From: Aphelenchoides besseyi
Taxonomy: Eukaryota; Nematoda; Chromadorea; Rhabditida; Aphelenchoididae
Reading direction: 5' to 3'
NCBI GenBank assembly: GCA_024699855.1
Contig: JAMPIQ010000002.1
Location: 14,756,001-14,820,000, forward strand
DNA length: 64,000 nt
In this document: in pieces, positions 24,401 to 35,793 of the stretch
Layout: each line of letters starts with the position of its first letter
Numbering within the stretch: position 1 is the stretch's first letter
Position numbers and translations under genes: made by a program
Notes under the pieces: generated by a model
Told to the model about the DNA's origin: nothing
Seen by the model: the letters and a program-made list of their open reading frames with translations, nothing else
Databases searched by the model: none

Positions 24401-27400
24401 CTGTTAATTGTTACAACTTACCGTCTTAAGAGTAACGAATCATAGACCCCGCGTCCTGTTATCGAACATATGAGGTTGTCGCAAGAATTACAGTTTTGAG
24501 TTTGTTGCTTTAAAATTGGCAACCAAAGACCTTCTTTTTGATTTGCGTTTGTTTTACCGTGAAATCCATACGAACAAATGCGGTGACTAATGACATAACC
24601 TCGTGATTTGACGTGTCCACATTTCTGTTCTTGTTTAGCTCGAACCGTCAGCTTTTTGTTTTAGGGGGATGAAGAAGCTCTGCAAATAATGAATGATATG
24701 TTCATGGAGGAGTTGCTTGACGAAGACAACAATGCCGCTGAGAAGTTGGCGCTTCCGTTTCGCTTCGAGTTACTTGCGCGAAGTTTGATATGTAGCGGCG
24801 GCTACACATTTGCGGATATCGTTGAAAAGGAATCCAATCTTCTTTTTCAAATGATTGTCAACCAAAAACCATTTACACTCAATGTCGATCCGTCGAAACC
24901 CGAACCCACGGACGCGTTGTCAGAACTTGCGAGACGAAGCAGAGAGTTTGCGGATTCCTATCTTGGACTAAATACTTTGAAATCACATGTAGGTGAAGGA
25001 AAATACTTTCAACGTGATTGGGCGACTTACATTTCTTAACAAAACACCAATCGATAAGACGATTACTTTGTGCCATTGAAACGAAGAGTTTAGTCTACGA
25101 GTCGAAACGTTCGTTGAGATCTTTATTGATCAAATAGTATTTATTTGCTATAAGCGGATTATTTGTTTGGTCATCGATTGCTCACTCATAAAAATACTCA
25201 AGCTATCAATATGGATATCAAGTCCACGGTTTGTTCATTGAAAAGGGTCTTGTAAACAAACTGACTCGAACTGGAAGAGTAGATCATTGGGATGGTGTCT
25301 GGAATGTTTATCAAGCATTCCAAACATGACAACGTGGTTTTGTTATCATTGTTTAGATTAGGGATTTCAGTCGATTTCATTTAATCGTTAATGTAGAGTT
25401 AATAAAACTGCTAGTCTTGTAAACATCATTGAATCGTTTTAGTTACTTTTCAATCAAAAATCTATTTTAGGACCTCCAAAAACTGGATTCCACCGATGAA
25501 TCCCGTTGTCTTGTTTTGCCACGTTCAATCAAAAAGTTGGTTGCAAAAGCGAAGGTCGGTATTCAAACCGATTTAGCTCCTTTCAACGGTAAGTCGTTTT
25601 TTCAATTCGCAATTAATTTGTGTTTAGTCGAAAGTACGAAGATCCGACGGCACGACAACAAACCCGATTGGATGGAAAACATCAACTCCGCCGAGATCCC
25701 GCACGAAAACACGGCCATCGGCATTCAAACCGAATTGGCTCCGTTCAACAGTTAGTTTTCTTTCGAAACATTTCTGAATTTGTTTTGTAGTTGAAAACTC
25801 AAAGATTCGACGACAGGACGTCAAGAGCGATTGGATGGGCAACGAGCACGTAGTTGAGCATTCGAATGAAATCGCAATTGAAAACCTGAACGACAACTCA
25901 ACGGATATACCGAACGAAAACTTAACTGAGAATCAAAGCGACATGAACAACGAGGTTCGTATTGACTATTGTTTGTAATCTCATATCTTCACACTTATAG
26001 CTAACAAAAGAGGACAAGAAATCGAAAACGTTGTCTCGTCGTGCTGCAACGAATCAGAAACCAATTTTCGCCGTCGATCCCAAAATCGAGTTGGAGGCTT
26101 TGCGCAAAGAGCAGAAAGCATGGAACAAAGAGAAGAATCAGCTGCTGAAAACGCAAAAGCTCGAGAAGGCGCAGTTGGAATCAACAAAACAAGAGTGTTC
26201 TCAGTTGCGAAACGCGCAGAAAACGATGCAAAAGAAAGAAAACGAATTGACTGACGAGTTGGAACGTGTTCGCAGTCAATTGGAAACCACAAAAGCAAAA
26301 CTTCAGGAGCGAGAAACTCAACATGCTCGTGAATTGCAGTCGTTGAATGACGTGAAACGTAACTACACTAAAGAGTTGGCTGAGCGACAGAGTGCTATTC
26401 AAAAACTTAAAGAACAACTGGATGAACGAGGAAATACGATTAAGAAGTTGGAACAATCGGTTTCGCAGGTTTGTTGACCTCATCGAACTAGCTTCGATAA
26501 TCGTGTTTTTGATTTCAGGAAAAACGCAGTTCACAGAAAATGGCCGAACGAGCGAAAACTGCCGAAATCACTCTTATGGACAATCGCATCGATCAAGCGG
26601 TTCGAAACCTCGAACGAACACGAACTGATTGTGACATCAAAGTTGAGCAAATTGAGCAGCGTTTAGAAGCCGGGTATGTTTAATGGTCGAATTCGACGTA
26701 TAAAAATTCGACTTCAGAAACCTTAGTGAAACAGAAACAACACGACTCAAAAACGATATTCAAACACTCCACAAGCTTCGAGACGACATTAATCGATTGG
26801 TCGAGGAAACTCGTGCCGAAGGTCAAAAACACATTGAACAGTTGCGTGAAGGAAAACAACTTTCACAATTGGGTCGTATTTCATTTACCAAACCTCCGGC
26901 CATTCCAAACATAGAACCGTTACCTCCGGTGCGTTTGGCCGTGCCATCTCAAATGCTTCCAATGCCGACTCAAGCTCAAATGGCACAACCGCCTCCGTCG
27001 ACTCCCGAATTCACACCTCCAATGGCTTCATCAATGAAACACTTCATTCCACCGCATACTCAAGCGCATATGCCTGTTCGAACGCCTCTCAATATTCCGC
27101 CACCACAACATTCACCTGCTGCATCGGCTTTCCGACCGTTGAGTAGTGGTCCATCAATGTCGTTGATGGGCGGAAATCCCGTACCTCCGAGTTTCACATC
27201 TCAACCACCACCTCCGTTTATGCAACAAAACAAGAGCATTCAACATCAACACATGGCTCCGTACCTATCGCCGGCACAACAATCTCATCCGGAAATTCCA
27301 ATGTTCATGCCAAGTAAAGTTTTCTTTTAAAAATTTTGAATTCATTTGTGTTTCAGATTCTACAGTTTCCAATCCAATTCATCAAAGTTCAATGCCCGGT

Positions 27401-27757
27401 CCAATTGGATCACGACCATTGAACTTCCAACCGCAAAAGTCCGCACCGATCGGGGTTTTCAACCACACTTCTGAAGCGTTGAAAGCGCCAAACGGAACCG
27501 AACGTTTGGACACTGCTTCCACTTCCTTGACCACTAGTCCACAGGTTGGCATCTCGTCCGGTCGTCGTACGAATGGTACAATGGACGGAGTGCGCTCGTT
27601 GTGGGAAGACGATTCGGTTCGTGAAGTCTTCGACAACGCCGATTCGGGACCTCGCAGTGGAACTACGAATGCACGTGGCACACCGAACACTCGTCCCGCC
27701 GATCCGACTAGCAACGACATCTGGGGCGGCTATTTTTCGTGGATGTTGGACAAGTAA
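21462..27757 (+). CDS. Large MATH-domain (USP7-type) coiled-coil protein
   Basis: Nineteen exons close in frame: 21462-21951, 21998-22184, 22231-22607, 22863-22977, 23024-23125, 23172-23310, 23349-23437, 23503-23717, 23758-23933, 23975-24202, 24248-24307, 24665-24988, 25471-25588, 25628-25750, 25791-25954, 26001-26468, 26519-26673, 26718-27313 and 27357-27757. The product is about 1508 residues. Residues 1-350 are acidic and disordered. A MATH/TRAF domain spans about 358-497 and closely resembles that of the deubiquitinase USP7 (RIMIMPR, LGFFLQC, SWSC, KENDWGYSCFM). Next come a helical segment, two tandem repeats containing GIQT(D/E)LAPFN (about 850-930), a long coiled coil (about 980-1220) and a Pro/Met-rich tail. 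No ubiquitin-protease catalytic box and no RING are present, so it probably acts as a substrate-binding scaffold. Family name not known to me. Confidence 0.85.
24308..24664 (+). other. Long intron of the MATH gene (357 bases)
   Basis: Unusually long for this locus. It has a GTACGT donor and a TTTTAG acceptor. No open frame or repeat of note is inside. Confidence 0.6.
24989..25470 (+). other. Long intron of the MATH gene (482 bases)
   Basis: The longest intron of the gene, just before the tandem-repeat exons. GTAGGT donor, TTTTAG acceptor. AT-rich; no embedded gene seen. Confidence 0.6.
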
Positions 27758-28950
27758 TCGTCGATTTTGTATTCGGATTTCTAAGTATTTCGAGTTGACC
27801 GGTTAGCACAATGTTCGTTTTCTACTCCCTACCATTAGACCTTTTTCTACTTTCGTTGAATATGTGTGTGTGTTTATAACGGTTCTCGCAATCTTACTTT
27901 TCTCTACCGTTTCTTGAATCGTAGTTGTTAACCGGGGACTTTTCTTTTTTCAAGACTCTCCGCGGTCGAAAGTGTTTTTCGTCGTAATTTCTAAGCTAAT
28001 TGTTATTAATGTTAACTGACTCGCCAATATGCAATCCCGATATTTACGTTTTGAGTTTGTTGAGCCAGTTAATAAATCTCGATTATCGGTCGTCTAATTC
28101 GATGGTGCCTTCAGCTATTGGTTCCTCAACACTCCCTTCCCTCTCCTCTTCGACCACTTCGTGAAGTGGTTGCAAACAATGTAATTAATGTCGTTGCTTT
28201 CTTCTAATCAGTCATATGGATCGTTGCCGCAAATCGTTCCACTTTTCTTTGCTTGTCGTCATCGCAAAGTTCTTCCTTTAAAACAAGTCTATCTAAGTAA
28301 TGTAATAAGAAGGCTGTGTGATTATCGGTCGATAAATTCATTTATCACAGAGTAGAAGTTTCTTGCGAATTAATTCGACAGTCGAGTTCGCCTTCAAAAA
28401 GAAACCGAAACATCCAATTGGACGGCAATAAAATTGATGTTCGGCAAAAGTAAGAAACCCAATGTTACCATCTTCTCTCTTCCGTCGTCAATTTCCGCGT
28501 TTTTTCTCCACATAACTCACTTTGTTTTGCTTGCGGTTTGTTTCGGGCGTTTTGGTCGACTCGAACGACAGAGTTTTTAGCATTGGAAGTCATAAGAAAA
28601 CGGTTCATTGGTTATAACGCTGGAGAGAGGTTTGTTAAATGGAAGCTTTCGAGTTTAATGTCCTTAGCTTAGCGAGCGATAACCGCTTTTCTGATTGAAC
28701 CCTTGAAGTTTTAACTTCCGATTACTTAATTGGTAGTCATTGCGATTCGAAGAACTTCCGATTTGTTTGCACAACAACTTCGAGGAGCTTTCAAGCGTTG
28801 AAATAGAAAAGAGATAGAGAACTGAGATTAAGGGGAATTATAAACGCTATAGCTTTTGTTTGAATTCTACGAGAACGCGTTGTGTTTATTCACTTGCATG
28901 ACATTGACACACTGTTATTCTCAGATTAGAGTTAAAAGACATTCTAATGC
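27758..28950. other. 3' flank of MATH gene and promoter of channel gene
   Basis: Intergenic, AT-rich. An AATAAA at 28071-28076, 314 bases after the stop codon, is a plausible poly(A) signal. No exon, repeat or RNA gene was recognised. Confidence 0.45.
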
Positions 28951-30581
28951 ATGGAACTTAGACAACTTATTTTGATTTGGGTGATTTTGCGTTCAATTAA
29001 GTGAGTCAACAGGTTGTCGGTCGTCGTTCGAACATCCAATATGTTTCAGTTGTTCTTCGTCCCCGTATGAAAAGCTGAAGCAAATTCCACTTCCGTTCAA
29101 TAGGTCTGAAGAAGCAAGTGTTCGCGTCGGTTTGTATATCGAGAGTCTGGGAAAGTTTCATTCAACAGAAATGGTCGGTTGTATTCAATTAATTGTTTTC
29201 TATATTTGAGTCTAGTCGTTTGATGTTGATCTGTACATATATATTCACTGGAGAGATCCTTCGCTCAAACATTCGATGGACGACTATCGTTTGATTTCGA
29301 ACATTTCCGAGTTCCAGGAAATTTGGTGAGTACAAACACACGACTATTCGACTGTTAGACTTAGGAAACCGGATTTGTATTTGGCTAACTCACGTTCATC
29401 CAAATGGCACGATCTTCTGCTTCCAAACTTTAGTATCTTCGTTGATCGTGACGGCAACATTGGTTTTTCGTCAAGGTAAACAGACGTATAGGAGCACTTA
29501 AATGGTTAGTTTACAGATACACTGCGACAATTAGTTGCAATTTCGATCTTCGTTTGTTTCCTCTCGATACACAAGAATGTTATTTTCAAATGATCAGTTG
29601 TAAGTTTTTTATTCTGATGTCAAGTTAACCAATTCAGATGCTCATACCGCCGACAAACTTCGCGTTTTGTGGTTTGACAACGAACCGATTCGCTATCATC
29701 AAGAGATCGGATTACCAGAATTTACTTTACAATCAATAAAACCTTCTTATTGTAACGGTACTTATCGTTACGCCATTACTGAGAAATCGTACAAAGAAGG
29801 TAAAGAATATAATTTTGTTTTGAACGTTTTGTATTCTAGGAGTTTTTAATTGTCTTCAAACAAACATCCACTTGAAACGTTCTGTTGCCGTTCATTTGAT
29901 CGAATCTTATTTTCCTTCGGCAATAATCGTAATGATTAGTTGGGTTTTATTTTGGGTTGTGTCAACTAAATCTGAAGACGTATTCATTTAAACTTGCAGA
30001 TTGATCGAACAGCCATTCATGCACGTCTAACTTTGTGGTTCACCATTTTACTTTCATTATTTACCGTGGTACGTGGTCGAGAGTTTAAACGAGTTATTTC
30101 AATTCTCTAGGGAAACACTGTGCGATCCAACTTACCACCGGTATCTGTTATCAAGGCATTGGACGTGTGGATTGGCGCCTGTATATTCTTGAACATTTGT
30201 GCACTTGTGGAGATTGTTGTGGTAAATGAAAAGGTTTGAAGACTATGACATTCAATGCAGTGCAATATCTTCGTACGACGAGCCAATCGACACGAAAAGA
30301 TGGCTCAGAACATGTCGCTGTATGCTCCAAAGTCTCGACCTCCATTCTCCACATCATTTAGACGTCGACCATCTATCGACAATCTCACTCTATCGTACTA
30401 CGAAGAGAATGAAACACGCTTGCAAGTTCACAACTCGCCACGTATTCAAGAGCTTAAAATCGGTTACGAATGTACACGCAAAGCATTTCAAATCGATCGT
30501 TTAAGTCGAATAATTTTTCCTGCTTGTTTCTCCGTTTTCAGTTTACTATATTGGTTGTTCTATTTATTGCAAGCAAAGTGA
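28951..30581 (+). CDS. Cys-loop ligand-gated ion channel subunit (anion-type)
   Basis: Ten exons join in frame: 28951-29000, 29050-29173, 29216-29325, 29365-29475, 29517-29599, 29638-29799, 29840-29955, 30000-30068, 30111-30221 and 30261-30581. The product is 418 residues. It has a signal peptide, an extracellular domain with the signature Cys loop (C and C 13 residues apart around LFPLDTQEC), and a second Cys pair (SYCNGTY and FNCLQ) typical of glutamate/glycine-gated chloride channels. Four membrane segments follow: M1 (IIVMISWVLFW), M2, M3 (ACIFLNICALVEIVVV) and M4 near the end (RIIFPACFSVFSLLYW). M2 begins IDRTAIHAR, with His where anion channels usually have Pro (PAR). The M3-M4 loop is in the last exon. 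It probably forms a neurotransmitter-gated chloride channel of the nematode LGC group; the ligand cannot be told. Confidence 0.88.
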
Positions 30582-30943
30582 ACGTATTTGACAATGTACT
30601 CAACTTGTTTATGAACCGAATTCAATTGATAAGATAGTTGGTAGACACAAGAGATCTAATATAACACGAATCGATGAGCTCGAAGACGATAAACGCAGTC
30701 TGCCGGAAATGTGATTGGCATTAAAAGAATCAAAAAATTGTTGTAACAGAAGAGCAATAATCAAAGAACAACCCGTTTGTAGGAAGTTTTGGCAATGGAC
30801 TCTCATATAGACACATAATGTTGTGTATGAAAAGACAATAAGTTAAACGTGTGCGAAGATCAGTTTGTGGATGGAGATTGTATTCATTGGATTGAGGATC
30901 TGATTCGAATACAAGTGTTCGTTGTAGAAAGTTGTTGAGTCTT

Positions 30944-33337
30944 TTATGCAGAATATTGCCGTGGTTCAGTACCGTGAGTGTAACCGGCCCCAAAAAAGAT
31001 CGAATGCTTTCGAGCGTCGTCGTAACAGTAAAGAAGTTTTACGAGAATTCGTTTAAAAGCACGTTTAAAATCACGATTAAAAGCATAGATACAAGGATTG
31101 GCTGTTGAGTTCGCATAACCCAACCACGTAACCGCCTAAACTCAAAATGAATTGGTGAGAAAGTCTCGAACAAACTTGAAAAACAAATGGTGGGAAGAAG
31201 GTCGGGAATAACGACCTGATAATGTTCACGATGAAAAATGGCAGCCAACAAATTAAGAAGGTTCCCATGATTATGCCAAGTGTAAGTCTGAAAGTTAAGT
31301 TTTGACAAAAGAACCAACTCATCAGTTCACCTCGCTTTGTGATCGGACACCGAACGACCGGCAGAAGTTGTGGTTGGTTTTCTGGAAGCGTCCGAAATAT
31401 CCGGAAACTGAAAGACCTTTAGTGGCTATTGTCATCTTGCATTCGATCAACTCTTCTTTTTTAAACTGACCAACATCGATTCGACGTGTCCTTGAGAGTC
31501 GTGTTCGGGTGTTGCCAACGGTACTCTGTTGTTGTTCATCATCGGAGAGCTTGGAATCTGATGCGCATCGCCGTTTCCGTTGCACGAAACGTCTTGATAT
31601 TCCAACGCTGCGTGTGTTGCCTGAAAAACAAACAACAATAATCGAATGGCAAACAGTCGATGAAGAGTCTCGAAAAAAAGAACCAAACAGAAAATGTTAA
31701 CTGCATTTCTGCGTACTTTTAACTCAAAGAGCAGCAAAGGAAAATGTTTCAGTTGAAACCGAAGAAGCAAAACGTTTAGCATACGATTTGAGATTACGAC
31801 AAGACGATCCCATGAGGTTCCCAACACAACTTAGTTGAGAACTCAATTGTTAAAAGACAAATTGAACTCAAGAAACTTTAGCGTTTAAAATCAAAGTTAG
31901 CAAAAGCAATAGAACGTTTAGGTTGAAGTATTAGGTTGTTCAGTCGACTCGTCGTTTTATGGTTCTTGCGGTAATTTTTTGGAGTTAAAATGTGCAAAGC
32001 TTACAACTACTTGTCTAATACGGTCGCTAGCAAGTTGCATAATCAAAATCGAAGTTGCCTGTTTTAGCTGTGCTCGAATACTTCGCACGTGCATTCGTGC
32101 GTAAAGATACAATTTCGTATACAAAAGAACCATGATAGTTGCCGGAAGGAAGAAGCTGAGAATCGAACTGATGATCGCGTACAACGGACGCAATTTCAAT
32201 TGACATGTTGGTCTGAAAATGGAAGTTTATATTCGATGACTAGTCTGGTCAACTCTTCGCGTTGTTCTTAAACAAACCTGTAAACTAAATCATGAGTATA
32301 AGACAGCACATGCAGAGTTTCATTTTCGATCAGCTCCTCTTCGTTTTCACTTGCAAATCCAACAATTATTTGCGCTAAGCCAATCAACAAAGATATCAGC
32401 CAGATGACCACAATAACCGTCAGAATCAAACGTTTACTGCTGTAGGTCGCGTATTTCATCGGTCGACTAATATGGCAGTAACGATCGAAGGCGATAGCGC
32501 AAAGATTCAAAATTGACGCCGTACAACAGGTGATGTCACAACAAGTCCAGAAGTTGCAATAAGCATCACCGAACGGCCAATAACCAAGTAGGTCATTTGC
32601 GGCGGCGAATATCATCACCTAAATATCGACTAGTAATTGCTTGTAGTTTTGCATTTCAGGTTCAATTTTCCATTCAAATTGAAGTGCGCTTTTGCTCGTT
32701 TGCTTATTCTTATTGGGAACAGTAGGAAATGTCGTGGGAAAATGCTGTGCAGACAAACACAAACAATGGAATCAGAAGAAAGTAACTTATAGGGAAATTT
32801 TCAGTGTCCAGTGGAATTGTCTCCAAATTCTCTGCAATAATTGTTTTGCTTGCATGAGATCTCCTTTCAAATTGCTTGCTTTTACGTCAACTCCTAAGAC
32901 CATTCGTGGCAAAAGTTCAAGAGTCAAGAGAACGGCCAAGTCAAGTGTAATTTGATTCCCAAATAAAATACCATCAAACCTCAAGGACTTGATGTTTCCA
33001 TTGTGAGAACGTTAAACAAAAGGCACTTCTTTTGAATACATTGAAATGAACACCAACTGATCATCCCGAACTCACCAGAACACTAACGAACAAGTCAGAG
33101 ACTGCCAGAGAGATTAGAAACAAATTCTCCGGTTGAGCCTGTAGCTTTCGATCAATAAGAACCGCCATACAAACGAGAACATTGCCGCCAAGCGCAAGGA
33201 GTATTAGCGACGTGAACAGTAGACATAAGAGAAGATCAATTACAAGCATAATCTTTGACGTGCATTCATTCGCCGTTAAATCGGGTTGATAGCGTTCGAA
33301 ATCGGTAATGTACTCAATTTTCAACACGTTGAATGGT
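30944..33337 (-). CDS. D1-like dopamine receptor (GPCR), 5' exon missing
   Basis: Seven minus-strand exons join in phase: 33337-33076, 32618-32278, 32212-32005, 31620-31471, 31407-31331, 31287-31176 and 31135-30944. Seven membrane segments are visible. TM3 reads [13 protein letters not shown], with the amine-binding Asp, followed by FDRY. TM5 keeps Ser pairs (AIISSILSF). TM6 has [11 protein letters not shown], and TM7 has WLGYANS and NPCIY. These fit D1-type dopamine receptors (nematode DOP-1/DOP-4 class). It should signal through Gs at the plasma membrane. The third intracellular loop crosses three frames and is only consistent when two short introns (31470-31408, 31330-31288) are removed. 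The first exon found starts at an acceptor, so the initiator exon lies upstream of 33337 and was not found. The donor after TM5 could be at 32004 or 32010. Confidence 0.85.
31621..32004 (-). other. Long intron in the receptor gene (384 bases)
   Basis: Lies between TM5 and the third intracellular loop. No repeat or gene was seen inside. Confidence 0.5.
32619..33075 (-). other. Long intron in the receptor gene (457 bases)
   Basis: Separates the TM1-TM2 exon from the TM3 exon. It contains short open frames on both strands without family signature. Confidence 0.5.
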
Positions 33338-35793
33338 CTGAGTAGTATTCAAAAGTTTGTGGACCCGTACAAAGGGCGAATATGTGCGATCAAGTTCTAA
33401 GAGCTAGACATCCACTCAATAGTTTTTAGTCACCTGAAAACAACCAATTAAACACGTGGCTTGTAGTACGAGAACACGCCCACAGATTGCGCGATATTCA
33501 CACAAAACTTAAAGACAATTTTAGAGATTCAAGAAGCGTTTTCAAGTTCCAAAATACAAAATCTCGATTGCCATTAACATAGAGACGAGCAAGAGGTGGA
33601 CTGACAGCAAGCTAAAAACAATAAGAGTTAAATAAATCAAAGTGAACAGAAATTTTGGCGGCAATCAAGTGCAAGCGGCCACTTAAATTGCTTCAAAGTA
33701 CTCTTCTGAACTCTTTTCTTTACTTGTTGCTCAGCCACCGGGCTCTTTTTTCGCATTGGCTCCGCCTTCGTGGTCGTTGAGTTGGCAAACGAATTGATTG
33801 CGAATTTCGTTCGTTCTCCTCGCTTACCAGACACAAACAACGCACGTATATTGAACGGATATCAATCAAGTCGAGCACACGAAACATTTTGTCTCGGTTC
33901 GAACTCATGTATCATTCCTTCATCGTCCAAACCAAATCGCCTCGTCCATCGCACCGAGATTTCGACTTCTCGCCCAAAAAGACCACCCGTTGCGGACAAA
34001 TATGGAGCGGCAGAGTGACAAGAATACGCGCCATAACTCGCAAACATCCTCCCGACCGCGACGTGAAAGAAGCCACCCGAACACCAAGAATACCCCAAAA
34101 GTCAAAGTGGTTACCAACGACGAAGTCAACGCACGGAAACCGAGACCTTCGTTCTTAGTTCCCGCGTTTGTTGACGAACAATTTCGCCTTCGTCTTTGCA
34201 TCATAAATCCATTTTGTTGGCGTCAGCGGATATTTACACCTCCACCGTTTGGGCACCTTTTTTGTTTGAAATTCAAATGAAAGTAATTTGAGAGAGAAAT
34301 CGGTTAATGGCTTCGAACATGAATTCACGACTCAATTGAGGTTTCCAGAGTATTAAGAATGCGAAAAACAAAAGACAATGCATGGAACTTTGAGGGCTTT
34401 TTAAGATCAAATTGCTTTCAGAATCTAATGATAACATCGAATTTACACTCGACGGAATAGTTATGGAAAACTGTTACATTCCCGATGAAAAGTTTTTCTA
34501 CTATTTCCAACTCTTTTGCAAAATCGAATGTCCACTAAAACAACAAACCTTTAAACGAACTTGTCCGGGCAGAATCTGCGTTGTGTGTTGAACCGTAAAA
34601 CAAAAATCCGCATAACCATTACTCAGCATTCGGTTATTTTGAATTCGTCAATGAATCTCAAACAAACAACCTTAGCAACACCCGAAGTTTAATGCAATCA
34701 TCAGACTTGACGTCAACATTGCAAGGGATATGTTCAGAGTTAAACGAATATCGAAAAACTGTTGCATTGTAAAACAAGAGTTCTATTCGACAATGTGAAC
34801 ATGACCTTTCGAAGAAATGGTTCGTACGTGCTATCGACCAAGAAGCATCAGTGGAATCGGCCTCGCGAAGCTAATGGTGCTAATCAACGGCGGTGAGTCG
34901 ACACATGAGCAGCATGGATAATTCGAACATCAACAAACAAATGCCACAACAAAACGTGTTTAGAATAGCAAAAACAAATTACGCGCCTCATCGAACAAAA
35001 CCTGAAAATAACCCACATATCTTCAGTTAAGAAGCTTCAGCAATCGCTTATTCGATTAGTTCGAATAAGTTCGTCCTATTTGGTGAGTGTAATCGTTTCC
35101 TGTAAGACAAGACTGCCGTTTATAGTCAACGTATGTTCTCGAAAATTATCTCAAGCCTTCGCACGTTTGCTTGTTCTTTCAAACTTTGAGGAGCACTCCG
35201 TTGGTTTTCACAGATTAGCTTCTCGGAGCTAAGGCGCAAAAACATGTTTTAATTGTTTGTGCCAGAAAAATTGTCGAGTGTTTTAGAACCTTCTCGGTTT
35301 TGCAAACAATTATTGTGTAACGTTTGCAGAGAAGTCTAAAAACGAAACCACGAAGAACAATATCAGCAGTCATTCTTTTGGCAATATTTTTGTTTTAACG
35401 ATATGACTCCCAACCCCCAGATACGAGATGAACACACTTCGTAAGGACGATTTCGAAGTTAAACCTCTTGAATGCAACCAAACGCTTAGTGGCCTCCGTT
35501 TTAATGAGCGAGTTGACATCGACACGGAAGTCGGTATTCACTCTTTTCATCCACTTTTTTGTTTCGTTCAACGTCCGCTTTCTATCTCCGTCATATTGCG
35601 AACGGTAAGCGTATCGACCATCGCGATGAATGACGAGCAGTGGAAAGAAGACAGTAGAAGAAACCCAACGTTAACTTTGTTCAGCTAAAATACCGCGTGC
35701 AGTTTTTCGCATTTTTTTCACGACAAATAACGATGGGAAATGCAGAGGCGGAAAGGATGAAACCAAAACTCGAAAGCTCGTTTCGAGTATTAT
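33338..35793. other. Unassigned interval upstream of the dopamine receptor
   Basis: Should contain the initiator exon and promoter of the receptor gene. A GC-richer patch at 33740-34210 is open in several frames on both strands but shows no motif that decides between them. The rest is AT-rich without a supported exon. Confidence 0.3.

Noticed and set aside
31322..31585. Open frame on the minus strand inside the dopamine receptor
   Set aside because: It is an alternative frame across the third intracellular loop. TM6 is only reached in phase by splicing at 31471/31407 and 31331/31287.
33740..34280. Overlapping open frames on both strands upstream of the dopamine receptor
   Set aside because: No frame shows a domain, and none joins in phase to the receptor exons.
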